From: Paenibacillus urinalis
GTDB lineage: Bacteria > Bacillota > Bacilli > Paenibacillales > Paenibacillaceae
Direction: 5' to 3'
Length of the DNA stretch: 64,000 nucleotides
Assembly (NCBI RefSeq): GCF_028747985.1
Contig: NZ_CP118108.1
Coordinates: 2,051,501 to 2,115,500, forward strand
In this document: piece by piece, positions 1 through 8,653 of the stretch
Numbering within the stretch: position 1 is the stretch's first letter
Layout of the letters: every line of letters begins with the position of its first letter
Position numbers and translations under genes: made by a program
The notes under the pieces: generated by a model
Database searches by the model: none
What the model was told of the DNA's origin: nothing
Seen by the model: only the letters and a program-made list of their open reading frames with translations

Positions 1-758
1 AAATTACGGACAATTTGGATGTTACTTCTAATATCGGTCAACAGCCGAGTGTTGATGAGGAGACTCTGAAACTAAAAGAAGAAATGCTTCATAATGCGAA
101 AGAATTTGCAGAAAGACAGATTCGTGAAGCGGCAGAAGAAGCGGAACGGATACTGCAGGAGAGCAGAGCTCAGATCGAGGCCTGGTGGGAAGAAAAAAGA
201 TTACAGGATGAGCATTTGGTTGAGGCGCTGCGCTCTGAGGGTTTTAAACAGGGATATGACGAAGGGTGTGACAAAGCACAGAAGGAGCTTCAGGAGCAAG
301 TGGAGATTAAGATGCTTGAAGCTCAGGCAGTGCTGAATGAAGCATACCAAGCGAAGGAGCAGATCATACAGGAAGCAGAGCCCTTCCTCGTTGAGCTCAG
401 CAGTGCAATCGCGGAGAAAATCATTGACAGACAGCTGACTGAGGATACGGATCTCATGCTCGATCTGATCAAGAAGAATCTATCTCGGAAACGAGAGCAA
501 GGGGTCATTACTCTATGTGTCGCTCCATCCCAGTTCTCCTTTGTTCAAGCAGCGAGAGAGGAATTGTCCTTCGCGATTGATTCTCAAGCCGAGCTGAAAA
601 TATTGCCTGACGCTTCTGTCAAGGATCGAGGCTGTGTTATCCGTTCGGCATACGGGAGTGTCGATGCAAGAATAGATACCCAATTGACAGAGATCAAGAA
701 GGAATTGATCCGAGTCGCACTTGATCAGGAGGAGCGAGGACAGTATGAAGGTGCTTAG
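1..758 (+). CDS. fliH: Flagellar assembly protein FliH (5' end cut by window)
   Basis: FliH is the cytoplasmic regulator of the FliI export ATPase and links it to the C-ring and export gate. The visible product is rich in Glu, Gln, Ala and Lys and reads as a long coiled coil over its first 130 residues, followed by the conserved C-terminal FliH/V-ATPase E-subunit-like domain. The frame stays open to the left edge, so the TTG at 15 is probably not the true start and the gene is truncated by the window. Its end overlaps the start of fliI by 14 bases, indicating translational coupling. Assignment rests on domain composition plus position directly before fliI. Confidence 0.93.
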   Translation, partial: ITDNLDVTSNIGQQPSVDEETLKLKEEMLHNAKEFAERQIREAAEEAERILQESRAQIEAWWEEKRLQDEHLVEALRSEGFKQGYDEGCDKAQKELQEQVEIKMLEAQAVLNEAYQAKEQIIQEAEPFLVELSSAIAEKIIDRQLTEDTDLMLDLIKKNLSRKREQGVITLCVAPSQFSFVQAAREELSFAIDSQAELKILPDASVKDRGCVIRSAYGSVDARIDTQLTEIKKELIRVALDQEERGQYEGA

Positions 759-2064
759 CTCACACAGATATATAGATCAGCTCAAACATTTGGACCCGAT
801 TCGTATTAATGGAAAAGTAACGCAGGTGATCGGGCTGATGGTGGAGTCGGAAGGTCCAGACGCCAGCATAGGGGATGTATGCCTCATCTATCCCAGCCAG
901 TCATCGGCACCTTTGAAGGCTGAGGTTGTCGGGTTTAGAGACAACAAAGTGCTGCTGATGCCGCTTGGAGATTTGCAATCTATCGGTCCTGGATGTGATG
1001 TCGTAGGGACGGGGAAGCCGCTGAATGTACAGGTGGGTTCTGAGCTGTTAGGAAAAGTACTGGATGGATTAGGTCAGCCGCTGGATGGATCGTTAATACC
1101 CGCGAGAATGCAGCATTACTCCACCTCTAGTACGCCTATTAATCCGCTCAACAGGCCCAGAGTGCAGGAGCCGATAAGCATTGGTGTTCGGGCCATCGAC
1201 GGCCTGCTTACGATTGGCAAAGGCCAGCGTGTAGGTATTTTTGCCGGATCCGGGGTAGGGAAAAGCACGCTCATGGGGATGATCGCAAGGAATACATCAG
1301 CCGATGTGAATGTCATCGCACTGATTGGAGAACGCGGCCGTGAGGTGCTCGACTTCATTGAACGGGACTTGGGACCGGAAGGCTTAGAACGCTCTGTCGT
1401 CATCGTTGCGACCTCGGATCAGCCTGCACTGGTGAGAATTAAGGGTGCGCTCATAGCGACAACCATTGCAGAGTACTTTCGAGATCGAGGCATGAACGTG
1501 ATGTTGATGATGGACTCTGTCACGAGATATGCGATGGCCCAGCGGGAGGTTGGTCTAGCCGTTGGGGAACCGCCCGCTATGAGAGGTTATACTCCGTCTG
1601 TATTCGCGAGTCTCCCTAAATTGCTGGAAAGAGCGGGTACAGGACCAACGGGCTCGATCACTGCTTTTTATACCGTGCTGGTAGATGGTGACGATATGAA
1701 CGAACCGATTGCCGATGCCGTCAGGGGAATACTCGATGGACACATCGTGCTCAATCGGGGCATTGCAAACAAGGGTCATTTTCCAGCCATTGATGTGCTG
1801 GCAAGTATAAGCCGGGTGATGAAGGACATTGCCCCACGCGATCAGATTGAGGCTGCCGAGAATATAAAAAGACTGATGTCCGTGTTCAAGAACTCGGAGG
1901 ATCTAATCAACATAGGAGCTTATCAAAAAGGCTCTAATGTGGAAATTGACGAGTCTATCGACCGAATCGGAGATATTTGGGATTTCACTCGGCAAAAAGT
2001 AGATGAGAAGACGAATTTGGACGAGGTTATGCAGAGATTGATTACAGAATTTTCGAGGAGATGA
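745..2064 (+). CDS. fliI: Flagellum-specific ATPase FliI
   Basis: FliI is the hexameric ATPase of the flagellar type III export apparatus, related to the F1 beta subunit. The 439-residue product has the Walker A motif GIFAGSGVGKST at about residues 164-175, followed by the GERGREV motif and the conserved TRYAMAQREVGLAVGEPP stretch typical of the family. I chose ATG 745, not the upstream TTG at 721, because AGGAGGA at 727-733 sits at good spacing for 745. It overlaps fliH and is followed 11 bases later by fliJ. Confidence 0.98.
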   Translation: MKVLSSHRYIDQLKHLDPIRINGKVTQVIGLMVESEGPDASIGDVCLIYPSQSSAPLKAEVVGFRDNKVLLMPLGDLQSIGPGCDVVGTGKPLNVQVGSELLGKVLDGLGQPLDGSLIPARMQHYSTSSTPINPLNRPRVQEPISIGVRAIDGLLTIGKGQRVGIFAGSGVGKSTLMGMIARNTSADVNVIALIGERGREVLDFIERDLGPEGLERSVVIVATSDQPALVRIKGALIATTIAEYFRDRGMNVMLMMDSVTRYAMAQREVGLAVGEPPAMRGYTPSVFASLPKLLERAGTGPTGSITAFYTVLVDGDDMNEPIADAVRGILDGHIVLNRGIANKGHFPAIDVLASISRVMKDIAPRDQIEAAENIKRLMSVFKNSEDLINIGAYQKGSNVEIDESIDRIGDIWDFTRQKVDEKTNLDEVMQRLITEFSRR

Positions 2065-2075
2065 ACAAGTAAGTT

Positions 2076-2519
2076 ATGAGATTCACGTATCATTTTCAGA
2101 AGGTTGTCGATCTTAAATCCACTGAAAAAACACAAGCTGAATGGCTGCTGTCCTCCGCAATTGGCAAGCTGAAATCAGAGGAGCAGCATCTTATGGAGCT
2201 GGTTCAAGATAAAGAAAATATGCTCCAGGGCATCTCATCGTCATCTCAGCAGTCATTATCCGCTGCGAATCTTCAGGAAATGAACCGATATATTCATTAT
2301 CTGGATGAATGTATCAGCCGTAAGAACAACGATGTGGCTTATGCACAAGTGAACGTGAAGAAGAATCAGGATTTTCTGAATGACAAGATGCTGGACGAGA
2401 AGGTTTGGATGGAAGCAAGAGAAAAAGCGAAAATGCATTTTCAACAGGAAATGCTCCTTCGGGAACAAAATGAACTGGATGAAATGGCAACGGTGCGCTT
2501 TGCAGTCAAAGCACGTTAA
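2076..2519 (+). CDS. fliJ: Flagellar export chaperone FliJ
   Basis: FliJ is the small coiled-coil stalk-like protein of the FliHIJ export ATPase complex; it contacts FlhA and chaperones export substrates. The 147-residue product is almost entirely predicted helix, rich in Glu, Lys and Gln, with no membrane segment, which is typical of FliJ. It begins at ATG 2076 behind GAGGAGATG, 11 bases after fliI. FliJ proteins diverge strongly, so the call relies on composition, length and its place after fliI. Confidence 0.92.
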   Translation: MRFTYHFQKVVDLKSTEKTQAEWLLSSAIGKLKSEEQHLMELVQDKENMLQGISSSSQQSLSAANLQEMNRYIHYLDECISRKNNDVAYAQVNVKKNQDFLNDKMLDEKVWMEAREKAKMHFQQEMLLREQNELDEMATVRFAVKAR

Positions 2520-2560
2520 TGACAGTGACGTGAGGAAATGCGCCGGAGGAGGTATGAGTT

Positions 2561-3502
2561 TTGGTAGGCAAGGATAAGGAAGAGCTGGAGCGAGAGTCCA
2601 GCAGTGGATGGGAAAAATTCCTTGTAATCGCAATCCCGATCGTATTTACAGCTGTCCTCGTTACAGTGCTTCTCATCGTGCTGAACGGTGACTTCAAGAA
2701 TAAGGCATTTGCTTTCTTAAGCCAAGTTCCGATTGTGAAAGAATGGATTCCTGAAGATGCGCTCGATCCGGAATTGGTCAAAGAGAGAAAGCTGGAGCAG
2801 CAAATGGAGAGCGACCAGGCTACAATCGCAACTTTGAAGGCAGATCTTGAGGCTGCTGAGCAGGGTCTGGCCGAGGCAGAAGCGCAAAAGACACAGCAAG
2901 ATGACAAAGTAAAGCAGTTAGAGGAAGAAATTAAGCAGTTGGAGGAAGCGAAGGATAGCAGTACGGAAGATGGCGAGGAACAGGTCGATCCTTATGTGCA
3001 GGAGATCAGGGACCTAGCCAAGATGTACGGAGAGATGAAGCCTAGTAAAGCAGCACCAATTATTCAAAGTATGACAAAAGAAGAGCAGGTTCAGCTTCTG
3101 TCAGAGATGAAATCGGATGAGCAGATAGGCATTCTAGAGAAAATGAATCCACAGTCTGCTGCTGAATTGACTTCAGCTCTCAAGGAAGTAACAACCTCAG
3201 AGGTGAAGGCGATCGCGGCATTGCAATCACAGCTCGCAGCAAGCCAGCCTGCAGCGGAGACGACACAGACCAATAATAGTCGAAATCTGGACCAGACTGA
3301 ACTTACTCAAACGTTCTCGTCCATGTCGGCTGCAAGCGGTGCAGCGCTCATTCTGGAAATGAACAAGATCAGCTCTGATCGGGCCATTACGATCCTTAAG
3401 ACGGTTGATGATGCCAAGAGAGCAGAGCTCCTAGACAGCATGTCCGGTATCGATAAAGAGGCATCTGCCAAAATTCTGAATAGGCTTATGGGTGGGAAAT
3501 AG
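2561..3502 (+). CDS. ylxF: YlxF-like flagellar operon protein with MgtE-N-like domain
   Basis: This 313-residue protein has a short charged N-terminus, one membrane helix at about residues 20-42, a long Glu/Lys/Gln coiled coil at about 63-120, and a C-terminal helical region resembling the MgtE intracellular N domain, with repeated helices of the type AAPIIQSM and ILEKMNPQSAAEL. A TTG start at 2561 fits the GGAGGAGG site just upstream; the ATG at 2554 is in another frame and stops after seven codons. It occupies the position of B. subtilis ylxF between fliJ and fliK. The layout suggests a membrane-tethered scaffold for export or motor assembly, but its precise function is not established. Confidence 0.85.
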   Translation: MVGKDKEELERESSSGWEKFLVIAIPIVFTAVLVTVLLIVLNGDFKNKAFAFLSQVPIVKEWIPEDALDPELVKERKLEQQMESDQATIATLKADLEAAEQGLAEAEAQKTQQDDKVKQLEEEIKQLEEAKDSSTEDGEEQVDPYVQEIRDLAKMYGEMKPSKAAPIIQSMTKEEQVQLLSEMKSDEQIGILEKMNPQSAAELTSALKEVTTSEVKAIAALQSQLAASQPAAETTQTNNSRNLDQTELTQTFSSMSAASGAALILEMNKISSDRAITILKTVDDAKRAELLDSMSGIDKEASAKILNRLMGGK

Positions 3503-3539
3503 AGCCTAGCTTGCGACTTGAAAGGAGGTGAAAAAAGAA

Positions 3540-5027
3540 ATGATATCTTTCTTGCCGCAAATGGCGATGACACAGACTACCGAATCAACAACAAGCAGTA
3601 CACTTGCAGGAAGCAGCAGCGGAACGGGAACGAGTACGCAGCCGTCCTTTTTGGAACAGCTTCAGGGAATGATGGGGACCACTTCATCTTCTGGCAGCAG
3701 CACATCTGACGTCAATCAAGCAGGACTGTTTGCTTTCATGGCCGCAGCCGGAATTACGGCTTCCGAGGAGGAAATGAATCTGGCAATGCTGGATGAGTCA
3801 GAGCTCTTCGCAGCAGCAGAACAGCTGATTGAGAACCTGATCAAAGCACTGGAAGAATCCAAAGAGGAGCTTCTGCTAGAGGATTCAGAATTATTAGCCG
3901 ATTTGAATGCTTGGCTCTCGCAATTCATGAATGCATATTACCCAGCGGCTCAGGAAGGTAGTGAATCAACGGATTCTACTTCACAGCAAATAGTCAATAT
4001 CCTGGCTAATGATCCGAACACGATCCAATATGCGGTGCAAGAGGCATTGCAGCAAGTGGTTGAAGCAAGCGGGAAGATGAGTTCAGATGGACAAGCACTG
4101 GAGCAGCAGAGCCTACATACAGAGCTGATTACATCTCTCAAGAATCTATTACAAAAAGCAGATATAAATACAGACCCTCTAGAGAAATTACAGGTCGTAA
4201 CAGAGCAAATAGCAAATGTCGTGAATATGCCTTCCAATAAGGATGCTGTGGTCCAGAATGCCAGCTCTACATTAATGGAGCAGCTGCTCAAAGCCGCAGG
4301 TGAGGACAGCTCGAGTACCGTTAGCAACGCAGAGGACTCCAATCAGGTCACCGACAAGGAAGCGGTTAAGGTTGTTCCAACCGAAGCTTCGAAGACCGGC
4401 ATCGTTGAAGAGGCGGACTCTTCTGCACCAACTTCAGATGGTGAACAAGGGAAGGATAACGAGCCTACGACAGCGGGTCAGCTCGTACTGCGCAGTGGTA
4501 ATGTGCAAACACCCGTTGCAAAATCTGAGCTGGCAATACCTGCAGGGCAGTTTGTGAAGGATATGTCTGAGTTTGTCATTCAGAAGTTTGAGTTTGTTAA
4601 ACAGAACGGCGTAGCGGAAGCGGTAATTTCACTGCGGCCGGAGCATCTAGGCCAGGTTGATGTTCAGCTGTCCATGCAGAATGGACAACTCGTTGCCCGG
4701 TTTATGACAGAACAGGTGATGGCCAAGGATTTGCTCGAGCAGCAGATCACTCAGCTGAGAGCCACACTCCAGGCTCAGGGGATCCAAGTCGAAAGACTGG
4801 AAGTCACACAGAACACATCACTATCCTCTCATATGTATCAGGATGGCGGAGGTTCTAACGGACAGTCCGGTGGAGAACGGAGATCCAGGGAACGTGAGCA
4901 AAGAGATGAAGATGCCATTCAGGCGGTAGAGATGCAGGATGAGCTTCGAACATGGATGAGAGAACAGCAAGGACTGGAGGTCTTCCCTTCAGCAGAAGGT
5001 ACCCAAGGCTTTACAGCCAAAGCTTGA
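3540..5027 (+). CDS. fliK: Flagellar hook-length control protein FliK
   Basis: FliK is the secreted molecular ruler that fixes hook length and switches FlhB export specificity. The 495-residue product has a low-complexity Ser/Thr/Gln/Glu-rich N-terminal and central part and a compact C-terminal FliK domain at about residues 345-435. That domain carries the signature LRPEHLGQVDVQLSM and a following helix with QITQLRATLQAQGI. ATG 3540 is preferred over GTG 3528 because AAAGGAGG lies at 3521-3528, overlapping the GTG. The next gene, flgD, encodes the hook cap, which fits this role. Confidence 0.94.
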   Translation: MISFLPQMAMTQTTESTTSSTLAGSSSGTGTSTQPSFLEQLQGMMGTTSSSGSSTSDVNQAGLFAFMAAAGITASEEEMNLAMLDESELFAAAEQLIENLIKALEESKEELLLEDSELLADLNAWLSQFMNAYYPAAQEGSESTDSTSQQIVNILANDPNTIQYAVQEALQQVVEASGKMSSDGQALEQQSLHTELITSLKNLLQKADINTDPLEKLQVVTEQIANVVNMPSNKDAVVQNASSTLMEQLLKAAGEDSSSTVSNAEDSNQVTDKEAVKVVPTEASKTGIVEEADSSAPTSDGEQGKDNEPTTAGQLVLRSGNVQTPVAKSELAIPAGQFVKDMSEFVIQKFEFVKQNGVAEAVISLRPEHLGQVDVQLSMQNGQLVARFMTEQVMAKDLLEQQITQLRATLQAQGIQVERLEVTQNTSLSSHMYQDGGGSNGQSGGERRSREREQRDEDAIQAVEMQDELRTWMREQQGLEVFPSAEGTQGFTAKA

Positions 5028-5048
5028 TAGGAAGTGAGGTGGTAACGA

Positions 5049-5570
5049 GTGGCAGACATAATCTCAACATCGAATATATGGCCGAACTATTCGGCGGGCA
5101 ATGTGGCCGCAGCCAGTAGAAAATCAACGCAGGAGATGGGCAAGGATCAATTCCTCAAAATTCTTATTACCCAGCTGCAGAATCAGAACCCGATGCAGCC
5201 GATGGAGGATAAAGAATTTATCGCTCAAATGGCACAGTTTACTTCAGTTGAACAGCTAACCAATATTTCAGGCCAGCTGGAGAGCTTGGCACAATCTCTT
5301 GGTGCAGCATCCGGATTGATTGGCAAAAATGTAAGCTGGATCGGAGAAAATGCGGAAACAGGAGAATCGGGTGTGCTTACTGGACAGGTAGAGTCCATCA
5401 TGATTCGTGATCAAATTCAGTATGCAATGATCGGTGATGAAGAAGTAGCCCTTACAGACATCATACAAATCAGTGACCCAGCACCAGCAGAGGGAGAAGA
5501 AGTGCAGCAGCCAGATGCAGAGCTCGCCGATGAAGAATCATCTGAAGATCAATCCGGTACACAGGTATGA
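5049..5570 (+). CDS. flgD: Flagellar hook assembly (cap) protein FlgD
   Basis: FlgD caps the growing hook and promotes FlgE polymerisation. The 173-residue product has the conserved N-terminal FlgD signature, with the core DQFLKILITQLQNQNP and the following EFIAQMAQFTSVEQL at about residues 33-75. The C-terminus is acidic and low in complexity, and it lacks the large Ig/Fn-like domains of enterobacterial FlgD, as is usual in Bacilli. Translation starts at GTG 5049 behind GAGGTGG. The stop overlaps the next start as ATGA. Confidence 0.96.
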   Translation: MADIISTSNIWPNYSAGNVAAASRKSTQEMGKDQFLKILITQLQNQNPMQPMEDKEFIAQMAQFTSVEQLTNISGQLESLAQSLGAASGLIGKNVSWIGENAETGESGVLTGQVESIMIRDQIQYAMIGDEEVALTDIIQISDPAPAEGEEVQQPDAELADEESSEDQSGTQV

Positions 5571-5953
5571 GTGACATTTTAAGAGTAGGCCAGCTGTATA
5601 CAGGACCGGTTTCACCCGGAAGCCTTCGAGATGTCAACAAGAAGAGCACGAGCTCCTCAGCGGCAGGAACTTCTTTTCAAGAACTGTTAAATCAGGAATG
5701 GGTCAAGCTCAGTCATCATGCCTCCAAAAGGCTTGCACAGCGTGGAATCGAGCTCGGGAATGAGCAGCTGATGATGCTCGGTGATGCAATTGACAAGGCA
5801 GCTGCAAAAGGAGCAAAGGAAACACTGGTGCTGATGCAGGATACGGCCTTTATTGTGAATGTGCCGAACCGCACAGTGGTAACCGCGGTGAACGGGGATT
5901 CCATGAGTGACAATGTTTTTACTCAGATTGACAGTGCAGTAATTGTATCTTAA
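5567..5953 (+). CDS. TIGR02530-type flagellar operon protein
   Basis: This 128-residue soluble protein belongs by its look to the small 'flagellar operon protein' family found between flgD and flgE in many Firmicutes. The conserved core is visible as SHHASKRLAQRGIEL, followed by a helix and a terminal beta-rich part containing VNVPNRTVVTAV. It overlaps flgD by four bases, so it is translationally coupled to the hook cap gene and precedes the hook gene. A role in hook assembly is inferred from position only. Confidence 0.82.
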   Translation: MSDILRVGQLYTGPVSPGSLRDVNKKSTSSSAAGTSFQELLNQEWVKLSHHASKRLAQRGIELGNEQLMMLGDAIDKAAAKGAKETLVLMQDTAFIVNVPNRTVVTAVNGDSMSDNVFTQIDSAVIVS

Positions 5954-6037
5954 CCGGCTGGCCCTAAACGGAGAGCCTTCATGCCGTGGACCGACTGAAG
6001 CGGCAAAAAAAACTGAACAATAGAAAGGTAGTGCGAG

Positions 6038-6853
6038 ATGCTGAAGTCTATGTATTCCGGAGTGTCCGGAATGAGAGGATTCCAAACCAAGCTTGATGTG
6101 ATTGGTAACAATATTGCGAATGTGAATACCACCGGATTTAAATCCAGCCGGGTTATGTTCAAGGATATTATGAGCCAAACGATTTCCGGAACAACTGCTC
6201 CAACGGATGAGAGTGGAGGAGTGAATGCGAAGCAGGTAGGTCTTGGGGTGAGTGTAGGCTCAATTGACACAATGCACCTTGCAGGATCAGCTCAAACGAC
6301 AAACAATCCTACGGATTTGCGTCTCGAAGGCAATGGATTCTTTCTGGTAGGTCTTACGGATGGTCAAGAACCACCTTATCTTACACGTGCTGGTGATTTT
6401 CATGTGGATGCAAATGGAAATCTTTTGACATCTGACGGATTGTTTGTTTTTGATTCCGATGGAGCGGCAATCGTGATCGACCCTGAAGTGGTGGCCTTTT
6501 CAATCGGTCAGGATGGCATGATTAATACACAGCTTGCGGATGGAACGATAGCTGCCGATGTTCAGCTGGGGATCGGACTTGTCGCCAATCCTGGCGGTCT
6601 TGAGAAAATGGGAGGCAACCTGTACCGTATGACCTTGAATGCCAATCCCGAAGGAGAACTTGAAATCGTTACTGCCAATGATGCTGAAGCAGGTACTGGA
6701 GCGATTGTTACAGGACAGCTGGAAATGTCTAACGTCGATCTTACGGGTGAATTTACAGAAATGATCGTGGCACAGCGCGGATTCCAAGCGAATTCACGTA
6801 TTATTACAACCTCTGATGAAGTGCTTACTGAAGTAGTAAACCTCAAGCGTTAA
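6038..6853 (+). CDS. flgE: Flagellar hook protein FlgE (short, FlgG-like)
   Basis: The product (271 residues) begins with the flagellar rod/hook signature MLKSMYSGVSGMRGFQTKLD and continues with NNIANVNTTGFKSSR, the standard N-terminal helix for axial proteins. The C-terminus has the matching conserved helix with NVDLTGEFTEMIVAQRGFQ. It has the short form known for the Bacillus hook protein, formerly called FlgG, not the roughly 400-residue enterobacterial FlgE. Position after fliK, flgD and the TIGR02530 gene supports hook, not distal rod. A stem-loop follows the stop codon. Confidence 0.93.
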   Translation: MLKSMYSGVSGMRGFQTKLDVIGNNIANVNTTGFKSSRVMFKDIMSQTISGTTAPTDESGGVNAKQVGLGVSVGSIDTMHLAGSAQTTNNPTDLRLEGNGFFLVGLTDGQEPPYLTRAGDFHVDANGNLLTSDGLFVFDSDGAAIVIDPEVVAFSIGQDGMINTQLADGTIAADVQLGIGLVANPGGLEKMGGNLYRMTLNANPEGELEIVTANDAEAGTGAIVTGQLEMSNVDLTGEFTEMIVAQRGFQANSRIITTSDEVLTEVVNLKR

Positions 6854-6867
6854 TAATTTGATAGCTT

Positions 6868-6889
6868 AGGGGAGGCTGACAGCTTCCCT
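6868..6889 (+). other. Intercistronic stem-loop between flgE and swrD
   Basis: Arms AGGGGAGGCT (6868-6877) and AGCTTCCCT (6881-6889) can form about nine pairs with one bulged G and a GAC loop. No T-run follows, so it does not look like a Rho-independent terminator. It may stabilise or separate the highly expressed flgE message from downstream genes; that function is inference. Confidence 0.45.
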
Positions 6890-6916
6890 TAGGCACTTAA
6901 GCGGGAGGAGAACCCC

Positions 6917-7141
6917 ATGATATTAGTGACGAGATTAAATGGTTCATCCATGTGGTTAAATGCGCTGCTCGTAGAAACTGTAGAAGAAACACCGGATACA
7001 TACATCACTCTCGTTACAGGTAAACGGTTGATTGTATTAGAAAAGGCAGACGAAATCATTAACAAGATCAAAGAGTATAACGGTGAAATAGGCATACATG
7101 CAGCAACGATAAAAGTGCAGCAGCAAACGGAGGATTCCTAA
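6917..7141 (+). CDS. swrD: Swarming motility protein SwrD (FlbD family)
   Basis: The 74-residue product matches the FlbD/SwrD family: the N-terminus ILVTRLNGSSMWLNALLVE and the later DTYITLVTGKRLIV are its hallmark. In B. subtilis SwrD increases flagellar motor power, probably through MotAB, and is needed for swarming. ATG 6917 sits behind GGGAGGAG. It lies one base before fliL, the stator-associated protein gene, which fits a motor role. This family is not the same as Caulobacter FlbD, a sigma-54 regulator. Confidence 0.93.
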   Translation: MILVTRLNGSSMWLNALLVETVEETPDTYITLVTGKRLIVLEKADEIINKIKEYNGEIGIHAATIKVQQQTEDS

Positions 7142-7142
7142 T

Positions 7143-7607
7143 ATGAAAAAGATGTTACCCTGGCTTTCTACGATCATGCTTGGTATTACCCTGATCGTGC
7201 TTGCTGTGGTTCTGTTAGTAGATCGGACAAATGCAGATGAGAGCTCAAATCAGGAAGTGGCTGAAAGTACAGCGACGAAGCATTTATCCGCAGATGAAAT
7301 CGTAGAGCTGACTTCAGAAATTACAGACATCAAGACCAACCTTGCAGGATATACGAATATTGTTCAATTGAACCTCGCATTCCAGGTGAACTCCAAGGAA
7401 GCTAAAGAAGATTTTGAGAAAATTAAGGAAATTCAGATCAAGCCAGCCATCCTGCAGAAGCTGGCTGATACTCAGCCTGAGCAGCTTGAGTCCGGCAAGA
7501 ACCGTGATTTGTTCCTGAGTGAGCTCACGGAGCTGATTAATAAGGAACTGCCAAGCGGCAGAGTTACGGAAAGTAAAATCACTTCTATCGTGGTAGCAGG
7601 CTTGTAA
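7143..7607 (+). CDS. fliL: Flagellar basal body-associated protein FliL
   Basis: FliL surrounds and supports the MotAB stator. The 154-residue product has a short cytoplasmic lead (MKKM), one membrane helix at about residues 5-27, an acidic and Ser/Asn-rich linker, and a C-terminal domain with the conserved end ELINKELPSGRVTESKITS. That structure (single-pass, C-terminal outside) and the spot between swrD and fliM are typical. The start follows the swrD stop by a single base. Confidence 0.94.
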   Translation: MKKMLPWLSTIMLGITLIVLAVVLLVDRTNADESSNQEVAESTATKHLSADEIVELTSEITDIKTNLAGYTNIVQLNLAFQVNSKEAKEDFEKIKEIQIKPAILQKLADTQPEQLESGKNRDLFLSELTELINKELPSGRVTESKITSIVVAGL

Positions 7608-7654
7608 TGCAGCTTAGGTAAGTTCATTTTTATTTCTGCAAGGGGGTGAGATAA

Positions 7655-8653
7655 ATGGTTGATGTACTTTCACAGAATGAGATAGATGCCCTCCTCGCTG
7701 CTCTTTCCTCTGGGGAGATGGATGCTGAAGAGCTCAAGAAGGAAGAAACCGCGCGAAAGATTAGATCCTACGATTTCAAACGTGCTGTACGCTTTTCGAA
7801 GGATCATATTCGAAGCTTGACACGTATACATGAGAACTTTGCGAGATATCTGACCACTTATTTTTCAGCACAATTACGAACTTTTGTTCAAATTAATGTT
7901 GTTCAGGTTGAGCAGCTTCCTTATGACGAGTTTATCAGGTCCATACCGAAGATGACGATCTTGAACATTTTTGAAGCGGAGCCGCTCCAAGGCAGAATGG
8001 TGCTTGAAGTACACCCCAACGTTGCATACGCGATGCTGGATCGTTTATTAGGCGGGCCTGGAACTTCTTCAGCCAAGACAAGCTCGATGACTGAGATTGA
8101 AACTACCATTATGGAACGAATATTCAGCAAGGCATTTGACAGCCTGCAAGAAGCGTGGAAGACGGTACTTGATATCACACCAAGAATGGAAGCACTGGAG
8201 ACGAATCCGCAGTTTATGCAGATTGTTTCTCCGAATGAGACCATTGCTCTTATTTCGCTCAGTACCAAGATCGGTGACACCACGGGAATGATTAACTTAT
8301 GTATTCCGCATGTGGTAGTTGAACCGATCATGTCCAAGCTGTCGACGCATCAGTGGTTCATTTCTGAGAAAAAATCGAGAGCACCTGAGGAAGTAGTAGC
8401 GATTAAAGAAAGAGTTAAAAAAGCGAAATTACCGATCATCGCAGAACTGGGTGAATCAAATATTTCCATAGCAGAGTTTCTATCCTTGAATGTCGGAGAT
8501 GTCATTACATTAAATAAGCCGGTTGAGGAAGGGCTGACGATCAAGGTGGGGGAACGGGCTAAATTTATGGGAAGTCCCGGTACACTAAGAGATCGAGTGG
8601 CCGTGCAGATCGATGAGATTCTGATTGAAGGAGTTGAAGAGCTTGACGAGTAA
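7655..8653 (+). CDS. fliM: Flagellar motor switch protein FliM
   Basis: FliM is the C-ring switch protein that binds phospho-CheY and contacts FliG. The product is 332 residues, the normal length. Its N-terminus VLSQNEIDALLAAL is the CheY-binding motif. The middle domain carries the GG-type region with MLDRLLGGPG, and the C-terminal SpoA/FliN-like domain includes LNVGDVITLNKPV. Its C-terminus overlaps the likely start of fliY by 11 bases. Confidence 0.98.
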   Translation: MVDVLSQNEIDALLAALSSGEMDAEELKKEETARKIRSYDFKRAVRFSKDHIRSLTRIHENFARYLTTYFSAQLRTFVQINVVQVEQLPYDEFIRSIPKMTILNIFEAEPLQGRMVLEVHPNVAYAMLDRLLGGPGTSSAKTSSMTEIETTIMERIFSKAFDSLQEAWKTVLDITPRMEALETNPQFMQIVSPNETIALISLSTKIGDTTGMINLCIPHVVVEPIMSKLSTHQWFISEKKSRAPEEVVAIKERVKKAKLPIIAELGESNISIAEFLSLNVGDVITLNKPVEEGLTIKVGERAKFMGSPGTLRDRVAVQIDEILIEGVEELDE

